In this document: positions 27,601 through 35,470 of the stretch, one piece after another
How the letters are laid out: every line of letters starts with the position of its first letter
Numbering within the stretch: position 1 is the stretch's first letter
Program-made: the position numbers and the translations under genes
Notes under the pieces: generated by a model
Database searches by the model: none
What the model was told of the DNA's origin: nothing
Seen by the model: the letters and a program-made list of their open reading frames with translations, nothing else
Assembly: GCA_016713035.1 (NCBI GenBank)
Contig: JADJPW010000002.1
Location: forward strand, 496,001 to 560,000
Length of the DNA: 64,000 nucleotides
DNA from: Verrucomicrobiaceae bacterium
GTDB lineage: Bacteria > Verrucomicrobiota > Verrucomicrobiia > Verrucomicrobiales > Verrucomicrobiaceae
Direction of reading: 5' to 3'

Positions 27601-28984
27601 GGCCGGTGCTGATGACCTCGAACTCGCTGCCATCGGGCCTCATGCGGGCCATGCTGCACTTGGGCCAATCGACGACGACATCGCTGCCGGGTTTGTGGAC
27701 TTTGCTGTTGTTGAAAAGGCCCTGCGCCATCCAGATCCAGCCGCCGGGTGCGCGGGTGAACTGATGCGGAAACAAATGCGAGTCCTGCACGCCGAAGCCG
27801 GTGAGGATGACGTCAAAGGTGTCCGCTTTGCCGTCGCCATTCGTGTCTTTGTAGAGCTTCAAATCGTGACCGTGCTGCACGTAGCAGGTATCGCCCGCGC
27901 CCCAGGGCAGGATGCCGAGCGGGATGGCGAGGCCGTCGGCGAAGACGGTGGGGTTCGTGAGTCCACCCGCGGGAATCTTCGCGTTCAAAGACTCCCGCGG
28001 ATAGACGAGCACTTTGTCCTTGCCCTTGCCCGCATACACCGCCTCAGCAGCAGCGGGGTTTTCATTTGAATCGACAGGATACTCCAGCGCCGTCTGCGTC
28101 CACAGGCGGCCGCGTTGATCGAAATAGACGCTGACGAATTTGCCCAGGCCTTCGCTTTCCTGCACGATGAGTTCGATTTCGTAGCCTTCGGGGAGGTGGA
28201 AGAGCTTTTGCTGCTCTTCGGCGGTTTTGGAGGTGCCTTGGACGTTGTTGTAGGAGATGTCGCGTTTCGGCTTCGCGGCATCGGCCTGAGGTTTTGGCGG
28301 CAGTTTGGCCTTCATGCCTTCGATGCCGCCGATGCTCTGCCATGTGGGCGCACCGGGCGTGGCGGGGAGTTCTTCGATGGTGACGTCTTTGACCTGCACG
28401 AGGCAAACACCGCCACTGTGCACCTGCGGGGCGATGTGGCCGTCGAGCGCGATGTTCGGGTCAGTCTCGGTGTAGTCCATGCAGTGGACGCCATTGATCC
28501 AGGTCTGGATGCGCGGCCCTTCGGCGCGGATGCGGTATTCGTTCCAGCCGAAGACGTCGATGGCTTTGTCCAGCGCCGCTTGCTGCTCGGGCGTGGGTGC
28601 CCAGATGACCTTGTTGCGGCGGTGCTCGTCGTAGATTTTGCCGAACCAGCCCGCGCCGCAGTCCACCTGGTAGCCGCTCATCGCGCCATGCTCGGCACGC
28701 ACGCTGCGGATCTGGATGCCGCTATTCAGCATGCCGGTCTTCGGATCGCCGCTGACCTTGATTTTGAGCTTCATTTCGAAGTTTTGGTAACTCTTCTTCG
28801 TGCTGATGAAGTCGTTCTTCTTGATCTTTTCTGTCGTGGAGCCGCCAGTGATCACACCGTCCTCGACACGCCACATCGCGGGATCAAAGTCCCAGCCATC
28901 GAGCGTCTTGCCGTCAAAAAGGGACACGGGCTCGGCGTGAAGGACAAAAGGGACGAGAAGGACAGAAAGGAGAGCGAGGCGCAT
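24605..28984 (-). CDS. PVC-type multidomain protein: DUF1080, membrane-bound dehydrogenase propeller, LamG, cytochrome c
   Basis: A 1459-residue secreted protein. Residues 1-18 are a signal peptide. Residues 20-210 are a 3-keto-disaccharide-hydrolase/DUF1080 domain (PVSLFDGKTLDGWDF...). Residues 255-660 form the PVC-type membrane-bound dehydrogenase propeller (LPEGYEIELIVQESEGLGKF). A helical, HEAT-like part follows, then a LamG-like jelly roll near 1130-1280 (DGAFTVEAWVRLAPG). The C-terminus has a heme site CMACH at about residue 1337 and VADLLAYLMTLKG. Such proteins are thought to oxidise sugars in the periplasm and pass electrons to heme. Two segments, around residues 540 and 655-685, are encoded by REP-like hairpin DNA translated in frame (SSPVPAEQGALVAQQQG; SSHLAPRDE; SAHLAERD). 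A sulfatase lies just upstream on the same strand. Confidence 0.88.
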   Translation of the reverse strand: MRLALLSVLLVPFVLHAEPVSLFDGKTLDGWDFDPAMWRVEDGVITGGSTTEKIKKNDFISTKKSYQNFEMKLKIKVSGDPKTGMLNSGIQIRSVRAEHGAMSGYQVDCGAGWFGKIYDEHRRNKVIWAPTPEQQAALDKAIDVFGWNEYRIRAEGPRIQTWINGVHCMDYTETDPNIALDGHIAPQVHSGGVCLVQVKDVTIEELPATPGAPTWQSIGGIEGMKAKLPPKPQADAAKPKRDISYNNVQGTSKTAEEQQKLFHLPEGYEIELIVQESEGLGKFVSVYFDQRGRLWTQTALEYPVDSNENPAAAEAVYAGKGKDKVLVYPRESLNAKIPAGGLTNPTVFADGLAIPLGILPWGAGDTCYVQHGHDLKLYKDTNGDGKADTFDVILTGFGVQDSHLFPHQFTRAPGGWIWMAQGLFNNSKVHKPGSDVVVDWPKCSMARMRPDGSEFEVISTGPNNIWGLVITGEGETFIQEANDYGYPVMPFHEYAYYPGGMEALKKSYQPDFPPQAEFRMGGTGLSGLALIESGPLKSSPVPAEQGALVAQQQGNSAPPTYSMAVANPITSKIQTIAMHRDGAYWKLAQLPDLITCDDPFFRPVALTNGPDGCIYIVDWYNKIISHNEVPRAHPDRDKTRGRIWRVKAKQSSHLAPRDEPSAPPTPVAAKSPASSESKPSAHLAERDGYRTIPDFTKLSTEELVATLGTEPVAKAHLAWQELLDRKQLPATHFAAQEYLASSQFSQISQIGRNLSDQNISALLSFAKPSLTNGPTIASTRGNKQLPVREAYDREFERFLVRMFLERHPDVVARFLDSEAAAKLPVEARVLASLALEPKASASRVAKLLPQLDRAPNDEELLRLAQFPGENGCGDSLKALLASPKTRASVVEKLLVHSTKLDPMKIAPFINDAARSLLKATKEMEVLQSGRAVYTIKVRDQDAFKAALQLVSRFNLTDVEAELTAALKETVAKNGIKDLRLPMDDPKAPLGSEPDSIGLALATLAEMKSEASDLFVALAKSPYNQIRINAIAALASSRNPNAPGEYLKLYASIEPSVRRPTLSVLASSKAGAKTIVAALLDKTLPQADLDGPTVERLATVLGDDPAITKLQQQLGGIFREVLLLDGQDSALVDSKITLDGAFTVEAWVRLAPGIGNEDGLLGVKGGVDMNFFGGKFRVYAGSELRDVCVANKPMTPDLWTHVAVTRDEKGHFRIYQNGELDAEGTKPAPQKWENCQIGWSGPNKGTEGAMMEFRVWKVARSAAEIRNGFDRSYRPDKTFTTYLKAGEKLGKGARIAKTIDTPPLLTEEAAKALDAKFAKYTALAAKGHAEAGKALSALCMACHQIGSAGGQIGPNLSGAGAMGLEAVLRNILTPNAAMEPGYRIFRVEMKNGDLIDAFFVSEDKDATIIRQPGLPDRRINKADIRSTKYIRRSLMPEGLLDGLQDQQVADLLAYLMTLKG
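26923..27036 (-). repeat. Pair of inverted REP-like hairpins inside a coding region
   Basis: CATCTCGC/GCGAGATG hairpins occur at 26923-26941 (GTAGC before it) and, in the opposite orientation, at 27010-27036 (GGCTACTTT after it). The two enclose about 70 bases that encode a Pro/Ala/Ser-rich linker in the multidomain protein. This is a BIME/REPIN-like inverted pair that keeps the reading frame open. Confidence 0.65.
27325..27376 (-). repeat. Two REP-like hairpins inside a coding region
   Basis: CTTGTTGC/GCAACAAG (27325-27343) is followed by CCCTGTTCC/GGAACAGGG (27348-27368) with the GGCTACTTTT tail. Both are translated in frame within the propeller domain of the PVC-type protein. The stems differ from the other copies, but the tail is conserved. 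Confidence 0.65.
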
Positions 28985-29069
28985 GGTGGGAATACGAGAT
29001 GAAGCACGCAGGCTAGCAGGAGTGCATGCACGGTGTCATGCCCGAAATGCACCTGCACGTGCATCTCGC

Positions 29070-30500
29070 TCACCGCAGCGGTGCAGGCAGGAAATCCCAG
29101 TCGAGGACCATTTTTTCGGTGAGGGCTTTCTTCAGGTCGAATTCGATGTCTTTGAGCTGCGGGTCGCCGGAGAGGTTATTGAGCTCGCCGGGGTCGTTTT
29201 GGAGGTCGTAGAGCTCAAAAGTAGGGCGTGGGGTGGTGAAGTAGGCTCTCTCATGCTCGGGGCTGAGTTTGCCCGCGGTGTGGGCGGCGACGATTTCTCT
29301 CCAGCTCGGATCTTCTTTGCTATCGACGGGGGCGACAGCGCCGTGCGGGGTGCAGTTGTAGATGAGCTTGTAGCGATCACTGCGCACGCAGCGGGCGAGG
29401 TCGAAGACGTTCGCAGTGATGTCGGGCTTCATGCCGCCATCGCCGCCGTGCGGGCCGCGCTCGGCGAAGATGTGCTGGCGTGGCTGAAAGGGCTCGCCAC
29501 GCAGTTGTTTGAGGAAGCTGATGCCGCTCATGCTTTTCGGCGCGGTGACGCCTGCGACATCGAGCATGGTGGGGGTGAAATCTTCGCCAGAGAGCAGGTT
29601 GTGGGCTTTTTGGCCGGGTTTGACGATGCCGGGCCAGCGGACGATGCAGGGTGTATTGATGCCGGGATCGGTGAGGTAGCCTTTGCCGTGTGGCATGGCC
29701 ATGCCGTTGTCGCCGATGAAGATGACGAGCGTGTTTTGGGCGAAGCCGCGTGCTTCGAGCGTGTCGAGCACGGTTTTCACGTCTTCGTCGAGGTGCTCGA
29801 CTTCTTGGAGGTAGTTCGCGAGGTCGGCCCGCACGCCGGGGAGATCAGGGAGGTGCGGCGGGAGGGTGATTTTTGCGGGGTCGAGTTTTCCTTTGGATGA
29901 AACGGTGTTCCAGACGTGGTGCGGATCGCTGAAGCCGAGCCAGAAGAACCAGGGCTTCTCTTTCGGAGCGAGGTCGAGGAATTTGGCGAGCTTGCCGCCG
30001 AAGTCGGTCATGCCGCCTTTGGCATCCACATAGTCGGCGCGTTGTTTGAAGGTGCGCAGGTTCTCGCGGTCCATGACGGCACCGAGGATGGGCGCGGTGC
30101 CTTTGCCAGCGCCATTGGTGGCGGGGCCGTCGAGGTGGTAGCCGCGTCCGGCAATGCCGGTGAAGTAGCCGCCTTTGTCCCGCAGCAAGTCCGGCAGCGC
30201 AGGGATGTCTGCGGGCAGCGGCGAGGTGAAGCGCACCATCCGCACAGCCACGGGGCTGCGCCCTGTCATGAGCGTGGCACGCGACGGCACGCACTGCGGG
30301 CAGCCGGTGAAAAAGCGGTCGTAGAGGATGCCGTCAGCGGCGAGCCTGTCGAGCGTGGGCGTACGCACATCTGGATTGCCGTAGCAGCCGAGGTAGGGCG
30401 TGCTGTGGTCGTCGGAGAGCAGGAAGAGGATGTTCGGCTTTTCAGCGCTGAGAGCGGAGAGCAGAGGGCAAAGAGTCAGAAGAAGCAGGAGGCGGCGCAT
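29070..30500 (-). CDS. Secreted sulfatase (formylglycine, type I)
   Basis: A 476-residue sulfatase with signal peptide RRLLLLLTLCPLLSALSA. KPNILFLLSDDHSTPYLG supplies the metal-binding Asp pair, CVPSR (residues 70-74) is the formylglycine site, and IFIGDNGMAMPHGKG is the second metal/His region. Downstream by 85 bases on the same strand lies the PVC-type dehydrogenase, so the pair may be coexpressed for degradation of a sulfated sugar. The protein is a different subfamily from the sulfatases at 228-1658 and 58945-60360, sharing mainly the core motifs. Confidence 0.92.
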   Translation of the reverse strand: MRRLLLLLTLCPLLSALSAEKPNILFLLSDDHSTPYLGCYGNPDVRTPTLDRLAADGILYDRFFTGCPQCVPSRATLMTGRSPVAVRMVRFTSPLPADIPALPDLLRDKGGYFTGIAGRGYHLDGPATNGAGKGTAPILGAVMDRENLRTFKQRADYVDAKGGMTDFGGKLAKFLDLAPKEKPWFFWLGFSDPHHVWNTVSSKGKLDPAKITLPPHLPDLPGVRADLANYLQEVEHLDEDVKTVLDTLEARGFAQNTLVIFIGDNGMAMPHGKGYLTDPGINTPCIVRWPGIVKPGQKAHNLLSGEDFTPTMLDVAGVTAPKSMSGISFLKQLRGEPFQPRQHIFAERGPHGGDGGMKPDITANVFDLARCVRSDRYKLIYNCTPHGAVAPVDSKEDPSWREIVAAHTAGKLSPEHERAYFTTPRPTFELYDLQNDPGELNNLSGDPQLKDIEFDLKKALTEKMVLDWDFLPAPLR

Positions 30501-30572
30501 GATGCTTTTCAGAACGATGGAGGTGGGGAAAACTTCGTGGAAAAGAGGCGCTGGAGCGGCAGGATGAGAGGC

Positions 30573-30755
30573 ATGGCATCCACGCAGCCTGATCTGATCG
30601 AAACGACCATCGACGGGCCGAAACCCGCCGCTGGGCGGTGGAGGCTTGTGATTGCGCGGAGATGAGCACGCACCGCATCGCGCGGCTCGGGATGGATGAG
30701 GCGCTGCCGCCTTATCGGCGTGGCACCGGGCGAGTACCGGAGGCTAGGCGGTTAA
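30573..30755 (+). pseudogene. Internally deleted remnant of an AraC-family regulator
   Basis: The first roughly 145 bases match the 5' end of the AraC gene at 42422 (QPDLIETTIDGPK... and later MSTHRIARLGMDEALPPYRR in a shifted frame, one A missing from an A-run). After the codons for LPPYRR the sequence jumps directly to GVAPGEYRRLGG and TAA, matching the extreme C-terminus of the same regulator. The HTH and most of the sensor domain are therefore gone. It lies between a sulfatase and a kinase gene. Confidence 0.8.
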
Positions 30756-30842
30756 GGCTAGCAGGATGGTGTCATGCCTGAAATACACCTGAGATTCATT
30801 CCTTGCCGATGTTTCGCTGCTAGGCTCTACTCGCCGCGACTG

Positions 30843-33356
30843 ATGTCTCCCGACGAACAGCCTACGATTTTCATTCCGCCGCCGAATGGCTCGCGGCCTG
30901 CGTCCATGGGGTGGCAGGCTCCTTCTGTCGAAGAGATGCAGACGATGCTGCCGCAATACGAGATCATGGAGATCCTAGGGCGCGGTGGGATGGGGGCGGT
31001 TTACAAGGGACGGCAGAAATCGCTCAAGCGGCTGGTAGCGATCAAGATTCTCCCACTCGATGCGGCGGATGATGAGATGAAGTTTGTGGAGCGGTTTCAA
31101 AACGAAGCGCAGACCATGGCCGCGATGAATCACCCGGCCATCGTCAGCGTGTATGACTTTGGCGAGACGCCGGACGGGCTGCTCTACTTCATCATGGAGT
31201 TCGTCGATGGCACGGACGTACATAAGATGATCCAGGCCAGCGGGAAGCTCTCGGGCGAGTATGCGCTGGCAATCACGGCGCATGTGTGTGATGCGCTCGA
31301 TTACGCGCACAAGCGCGGGGTGATCCATCGCGACATCAAGCCGGCGAATATCCTCATTGATCAGGAAGGCCACATCAAAGTGGCGGACTTCGGCCTGGCG
31401 AAGATGCATGATCCCTCGCAGACCAGCGGCCTGACGAAGACGAACATGGCGATGGGCACGCCTGACTATGTCGCGCCGGAGGTGCTGACGACGGGCATGG
31501 TGGCGGATCATCGCGCGGACCTTTATGCGGTGGGCGTGATGCTTTACCAGATGCTCACCGGCGAGGTGCCGCGCGGGATGTTCAAACTGCCGTCGCAGAA
31601 AGGCATCGGCAGTGATCCCCGCTTTGATGAGATCATCTGCAAGGCGATGGAGCAGGACCGTGAGGAGCGTTACCAGAGTGCGATGGAGGTGCGCCACGCG
31701 CTCGATGTCATTCTCACCACGCCGCAGCCGAAGGATGACGGGACGGGCATCGTTTCCGCGAGTCACATCCCGCAAAAGCCTGTGGCAAAGCAGCCGCGCC
31801 CGCCCGGCGAGCGCAGCCAGCCTCCGGCCCAAAAGCCCGCACCGCAAAAAGCGCCCGCTCAGAAAGCCGCCGCTGCGCCGAAGGCCAAAGCACCGCCGAA
31901 AAAGCAATCTGCCGCCACCCTGTGGCTCTCCATCGGAGGCATCGTCACGGTCCTTGGCCTGGCATCGTTCTTTGCGCTGGGTGGCAAGTCCAAGCCAGCC
32001 TCCAGAGTCCAGCCTCTATCCGCCAGCGCCGTGGACGCAGCGTTCCTGGCACAAGTCGCGGCAGCACCCGCCTTGCGGCAGGTGGAACTGGTCACTCAGA
32101 AGATCGAAGCTCTGAACGGAGCGAAGCTGAACGTAGAACCCACCATCAAGGGGGAGAAGGTGACCGGCCTCCGGCTTGGCAGAGCAGTCGGCACAGAGGC
32201 TATGGCACCTGACGTCTCACCGCTTGCCGCGCTCAAGGATCTCGATTCGCTCCGGCTTGAATACTTGAAGGTGGGGGACATCTCCTGCCTGCGGGGATTG
32301 AAGTTGGTGAATCTGACGATTTGGGACGGCGAATTCAATGACCTGTCTGTCCTGCAATCACATCCCTTGCAGACACTCTGCTTGAGGGGGATTTCGGTTT
32401 CCGATTTTTCGGTGCTCAAAGGCAAGGCGCTTCAAGACTTGGATCTCGAACTGTGCGACCGTCTGAGCGACCTCTCTTTCATCAAGGGCATGCCGCTCAA
32501 AATCCTGAGGGTGCCCAGGACAAAGGTGCGCGACCTTTCGCCCATCGCCGGGCTGCCCTTGACTGAGTTGGTTTGCGATCCCGAAGCGAAGCTGGATGCG
32601 GCTCTCATCGCTTCGGTCCCGACGCTGAAGAACATCAACTTAAAGCCTGTGAGCGAGTGGCTGAGCGGCTCGGGCAACGCTCCGCTGTCAGCTTCCCAAG
32701 GCAAAGCCAACGACCTTCTCCCTCTCGTGGATTTCAACCGCGCCGTCGCAGCCGCTCCCCCGGAGGAGCAGGTGTCCCTCGTCACCGCGAAGCTCAATGA
32801 GATCAATGGCGCACAGGCGGACCTGGTGCCGACGATCGCTGGTGGCAAAGTGAAATTTCTAAGAGTGGCGCGGAAAGGAGATGCACTTCTGCCCGACATC
32901 TCGCCTTTGGCCGCCTTGAAGGATCTGACGGACCTCCGGCTTATGTATGTGGGTCCGGCGGACATCTCCTGCCTCGGCGGGCTTCAGCTGGAGAGGCTGG
33001 AGGTCTACGGCGGCACCTTTGAGGACATCTCCGTGCTCAAGTCCATGCCACTCAGGTTTCTGGGCTTAAGCAGTCTGAGCCCGAATAGTCAGGAAGCCGT
33101 GGACTTCACGATCCTGCGCGGGATGAAGCTCGAGATGCTGCAGCTGGGCAGCAAACATTTGGTGGATATTTCCTTCATCAAAGGCATGCCGCTCAAAGAT
33201 CTGAGCCTGACGGGGTCGGGCGTGAGGGATTTCTCGCCCATCGCCGGGATGCCTCTGAGCAATTTGGAGTTCGACCCGGAAGCGAAGCCCGACATGGCTT
33301 TGCTCCGTAGCATCCCAACGCTGAAGACCATCAACAAAAGGCCGGTGAGCGAATGA
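30843..33356 (+). CDS. PVC-type Ser/Thr protein kinase with leucine-rich-like repeats, ended early by an in-frame TGA
   Basis: The kinase domain covers about residues 40-310: ILGRGGMGAVYKG (P-loop), VAIKI (Lys), HRDIKPANIL (catalytic loop), VADFGLAK (DFG) and GTPDYVAPEVL. A Pro/Ala/Lys-rich linker and one transmembrane helix (LWLSIGGIVTVLGLASFFAL, about 360-380) follow. Two tandem copies of a repeat domain of about 210 residues then come, rich in DISPLAALKDL, LSFIKGMPLK and FSPIAGMPL. Block one ends PVSEWLSGS and block two PVSE, then TGA where block one has TGG. The frame stays open after it, so the natural protein probably continued to 34523. The start at 30843 (MSPDEQPTIF) is preferred over the ATG at 30774. 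Confidence 0.85.
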   Translation: MSPDEQPTIFIPPPNGSRPASMGWQAPSVEEMQTMLPQYEIMEILGRGGMGAVYKGRQKSLKRLVAIKILPLDAADDEMKFVERFQNEAQTMAAMNHPAIVSVYDFGETPDGLLYFIMEFVDGTDVHKMIQASGKLSGEYALAITAHVCDALDYAHKRGVIHRDIKPANILIDQEGHIKVADFGLAKMHDPSQTSGLTKTNMAMGTPDYVAPEVLTTGMVADHRADLYAVGVMLYQMLTGEVPRGMFKLPSQKGIGSDPRFDEIICKAMEQDREERYQSAMEVRHALDVILTTPQPKDDGTGIVSASHIPQKPVAKQPRPPGERSQPPAQKPAPQKAPAQKAAAAPKAKAPPKKQSAATLWLSIGGIVTVLGLASFFALGGKSKPASRVQPLSASAVDAAFLAQVAAAPALRQVELVTQKIEALNGAKLNVEPTIKGEKVTGLRLGRAVGTEAMAPDVSPLAALKDLDSLRLEYLKVGDISCLRGLKLVNLTIWDGEFNDLSVLQSHPLQTLCLRGISVSDFSVLKGKALQDLDLELCDRLSDLSFIKGMPLKILRVPRTKVRDLSPIAGLPLTELVCDPEAKLDAALIASVPTLKNINLKPVSEWLSGSGNAPLSASQGKANDLLPLVDFNRAVAAAPPEEQVSLVTAKLNEINGAQADLVPTIAGGKVKFLRVARKGDALLPDISPLAALKDLTDLRLMYVGPADISCLGGLQLERLEVYGGTFEDISVLKSMPLRFLGLSSLSPNSQEAVDFTILRGMKLEMLQLGSKHLVDISFIKGMPLKDLSLTGSGVRDFSPIAGMPLSNLEFDPEAKPDMALLRSIPTLKTINKRPVSE

Positions 33357-34523
33357 CTGAGCGGCTCGACCGGCGCTCCTTCGTCGGCCACGCAGGCCAA
33401 AACCATCGATCTCCTCGCCCTTGTCGATTTGAAACGTGACGTCAGCGCGGGTGAGTGGGTGCGCACGGCGGATGGCGTCGCGAAGCAAGGGTCGGGATCG
33501 ACAGACAAGGGGGCGGTCCGCCTGCAACTGCCCTATCAGCCTCCAGAGGAGTATGACTTCGAGGTGGAGTTCACGGCGGTAGCCGAACAGCAGTCTGTCG
33601 GCCAGATCCTCTCCGCGCAGTCGCGAGCATTCAGTTGGATCATGGCTGGAAATAAACCGGAGGCACCAATGGCTGGATTCGAGTTATTCGACAATGGGCC
33701 AACGAGTCGTCCTTCCGAAGCAGCTGCGCCAATGGAACGGAATCTGGAGAAAGGCCGACGCCATGTCAGCCGCGTCGAGGTGCGCAAGGCGGGCCTGCGC
33801 GGTTTTCTCAATGGGGTGGAACTCGTCAACTGGAGCGGTGACTTCAAGCGGCTGGCACCCGCCCCTGACAGCAAGTTGCGCGATGATAATCATCTCGGCC
33901 TACGTGCCGCACGCAATGCCATCTTCCACAAGATCACCGTGCGCGAGATCACTGGGACCGGGAAAGTGGATGCGGGAGTCAGCGCCACGACATCAGTCGG
34001 CTCGTCTGGCGCGACGGTCGCATGGACCGACTGGCTGGGGCCGAGGCTCGCCAAGGGGCAATTCGCAAATAGGCCAGATCTTGTCGTCGAGAAGGACGGC
34101 ATCACCACCAATCAACTCGTGACGGGCATACCCTTCGACAAGGGAACCGTCGTGAGAGGCCCTGTCAGAATGACCTACCTGCTGCGCGAATCCGAGGGGA
34201 CACAATTTGTCTTCAGCATCGATCCACTCACGTATGAAAGCTATCGAGCGGAAGACAAGGGCAGCGAGCTCCGCCTTTTCCGCTGTGGTAAAGACGGAGC
34301 GAATCAAACGATGCTGGCGAGTGAGAAAATCCCCGCTGCCATCAGCCGCACCGCCGAGCGCACCCTGGAGTTTCGAGTCGATGGAAACGTGCTGAGAGCC
34401 ACCGTGAACGGCACTTTCAGTCTCTCCGCCCAAGACACCACCTTGGCGACCGTGTCCGGCTCTTTCTACTCGATCTATATCAATAAAGGTCTGCTGCTGA
34501 AAAAAGTGGAGATCGCTGATTAA
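33357..34523 (+). pseudogene. C-terminal domain of the kinase, cut off by the TGA at 33354-33356
   Basis: In the same frame as the kinase, directly after its stop, the sequence goes LSGSTGAPSSATQAKTIDLL, parallel to the linker after the first repeat block. A beta-rich domain of about 360 residues follows (GEWVRTADGVAKQGSGS, YDFEVEFTA, VEVRKAGLRGFLNGVELVNW). Such jelly-roll/DUF1080-like sensor domains end many verrucomicrobial kinases (family recollection). No ATG precedes it; a TTG at 33429 is the first start-like codon. It is best seen as the severed sensor domain. Single-base substitution, recoding and sequence error are all possible. Confidence 0.75.
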
Positions 34524-34540
34524 TTTTGGAGCAGAAGGGT

Positions 34541-34690
34541 GGAGGATAGATCTCTGACCTGTCAATGGATGACGGGCTTTCAGTCCGTTGAATGATGACT
34601 GCGGACTGAAAGTCCGCTATCCATCGACAGACCGGGAGGTCTATCCTCCAGAGGTCTATCCTCCGGTTGACAGATCTGGAGACCTGTCTT
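34541..34690. repeat. Left REP array flanking the RAYT gene
   Basis: Successive hairpins: GGAGGATAGATCTCTGACCT..., GGGCTTTCAGTCC, GCGGACTGAAAGTCCGC, and the inverted AGACCGGGAGGTCT with ATCCTCC. A second ATCCTCC-containing part lies at 34652-34663. The order and sequence mirror the right array at 35362-35470. The array runs up to 11 bases before the RAYT start. Confidence 0.8.
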
Positions 34691-34701
34691 CCAATCCACG
34701 C

Positions 34702-35370
34702 ATGCCGTTCGTGAAAGGGCCTCCGCATTTTGCGCCGCTGAATTGGAACAAGCCGATCAAGAAGTATCGACGCAAGTTGCCGCATTGGGTGCAGGAGGGG
34801 GCGACTTACTTCATCACGTTTCGTTTCGCGGACTCGCTGCCGCAGGAAAAACTCGATGAACTGGAGCGTCTGCGTGCTCAATGGGAGGCCGCGCATTCTG
34901 AACAGCGCGACGAGGAGGATGTGCAGCGGCATTTCCGCGAGACGATGCAGCGTGTCGATGACTGGCTCGATGCGGGCGCGGGCGAGTGCTGGCTGCGCGA
35001 TGAAACCTGCGCGGCGATCGTCACACGGGCGATGCTTCACTTTGACGGCGAACGCTACTTTCTCTCCAGCTACTGCGTGATGCCGAATCATGTGCATGTG
35101 ACGCTGCAGCCGTTCATCGGCCACGAGCCAGCCGATGTCTTGAAATCGTGGAAAGGATTCACCGCGCGTGAGATGAACAAGCACCTCGGACGCGAGGGCA
35201 GCGTGTGGGAGCCCGAGAGCTACGACACTCTCGTGCGGGACGTGGAGCATCTGTGGAAGGTGCTGCGCTACATTGGCAAGAATCCGGCACGGGCAAAGCT
35301 GCCCCAGGAGAAATGGGTGCGCTGGGTGAGTCCGCTCTGGGAGAAGGCGGGGTTTGGCTTCGGAGGATAG
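34702..35370 (+). CDS. REP-associated tyrosine transposase (RAYT, Y1 transposase superfamily)
   Basis: A 222-residue single-domain transposase. ATYFITFRFADSLP opens the Y1 fold, SSYCVMPNHVHVTLQP carries the HUH-like His pair, and SYDTLVRDVEHLWKVLRYIGKNPARAKL contains the nucleophile region (Tyr in RYI or SYD). It cuts single-stranded REP DNA and is thought to spread REP sequences rather than itself. Matching REP arrays flank it on both sides, and its own stop codon TAG is supplied by the first bases of the right array (GGAGGATAG). The ATG at 34702 was chosen because upstream in-frame codons are repeat DNA. Confidence 0.9.
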   Translation: MPFVKGPPHFAPLNWNKPIKKYRRKLPHWVQEGATYFITFRFADSLPQEKLDELERLRAQWEAAHSEQRDEEDVQRHFRETMQRVDDWLDAGAGECWLRDETCAAIVTRAMLHFDGERYFLSSYCVMPNHVHVTLQPFIGHEPADVLKSWKGFTAREMNKHLGREGSVWEPESYDTLVRDVEHLWKVLRYIGKNPARAKLPQEKWVRWVSPLWEKAGFGFGG

Positions 35371-35470
35371 GTCTCTGACCTGTCAGCGGATGACGGACTT
35401 TTAGTCCGGCGGATGCTGACTGCGGGCTAAAAGCCCGCAATCCATCGACAGACCTGGAGGTCTATCCTCC
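35362..35470. repeat. Right REP array flanking the RAYT gene
   Basis: Hairpins AGGTC-TCT-GACCT, CGGACTTTTAGTCCG, GCGGGCTAAAAGCCCGC and AGACCTGGAGGTCT lie between inverted outer motifs GGAGGAT and ATCCTCC. The array supplies stop codons to two genes at once: TAG of the RAYT gene (35368-35370) and TAG of the sigma factor on the other strand (35462-35464). Confidence 0.8.

Noticed and set aside
34541..35470. Insertion sequence with terminal inverted repeats
   Set aside because: The flanks are multi-hairpin REP arrays, not simple terminal repeats, no target duplication was seen, and the protein is a RAYT, which does not normally mobilise its own gene.
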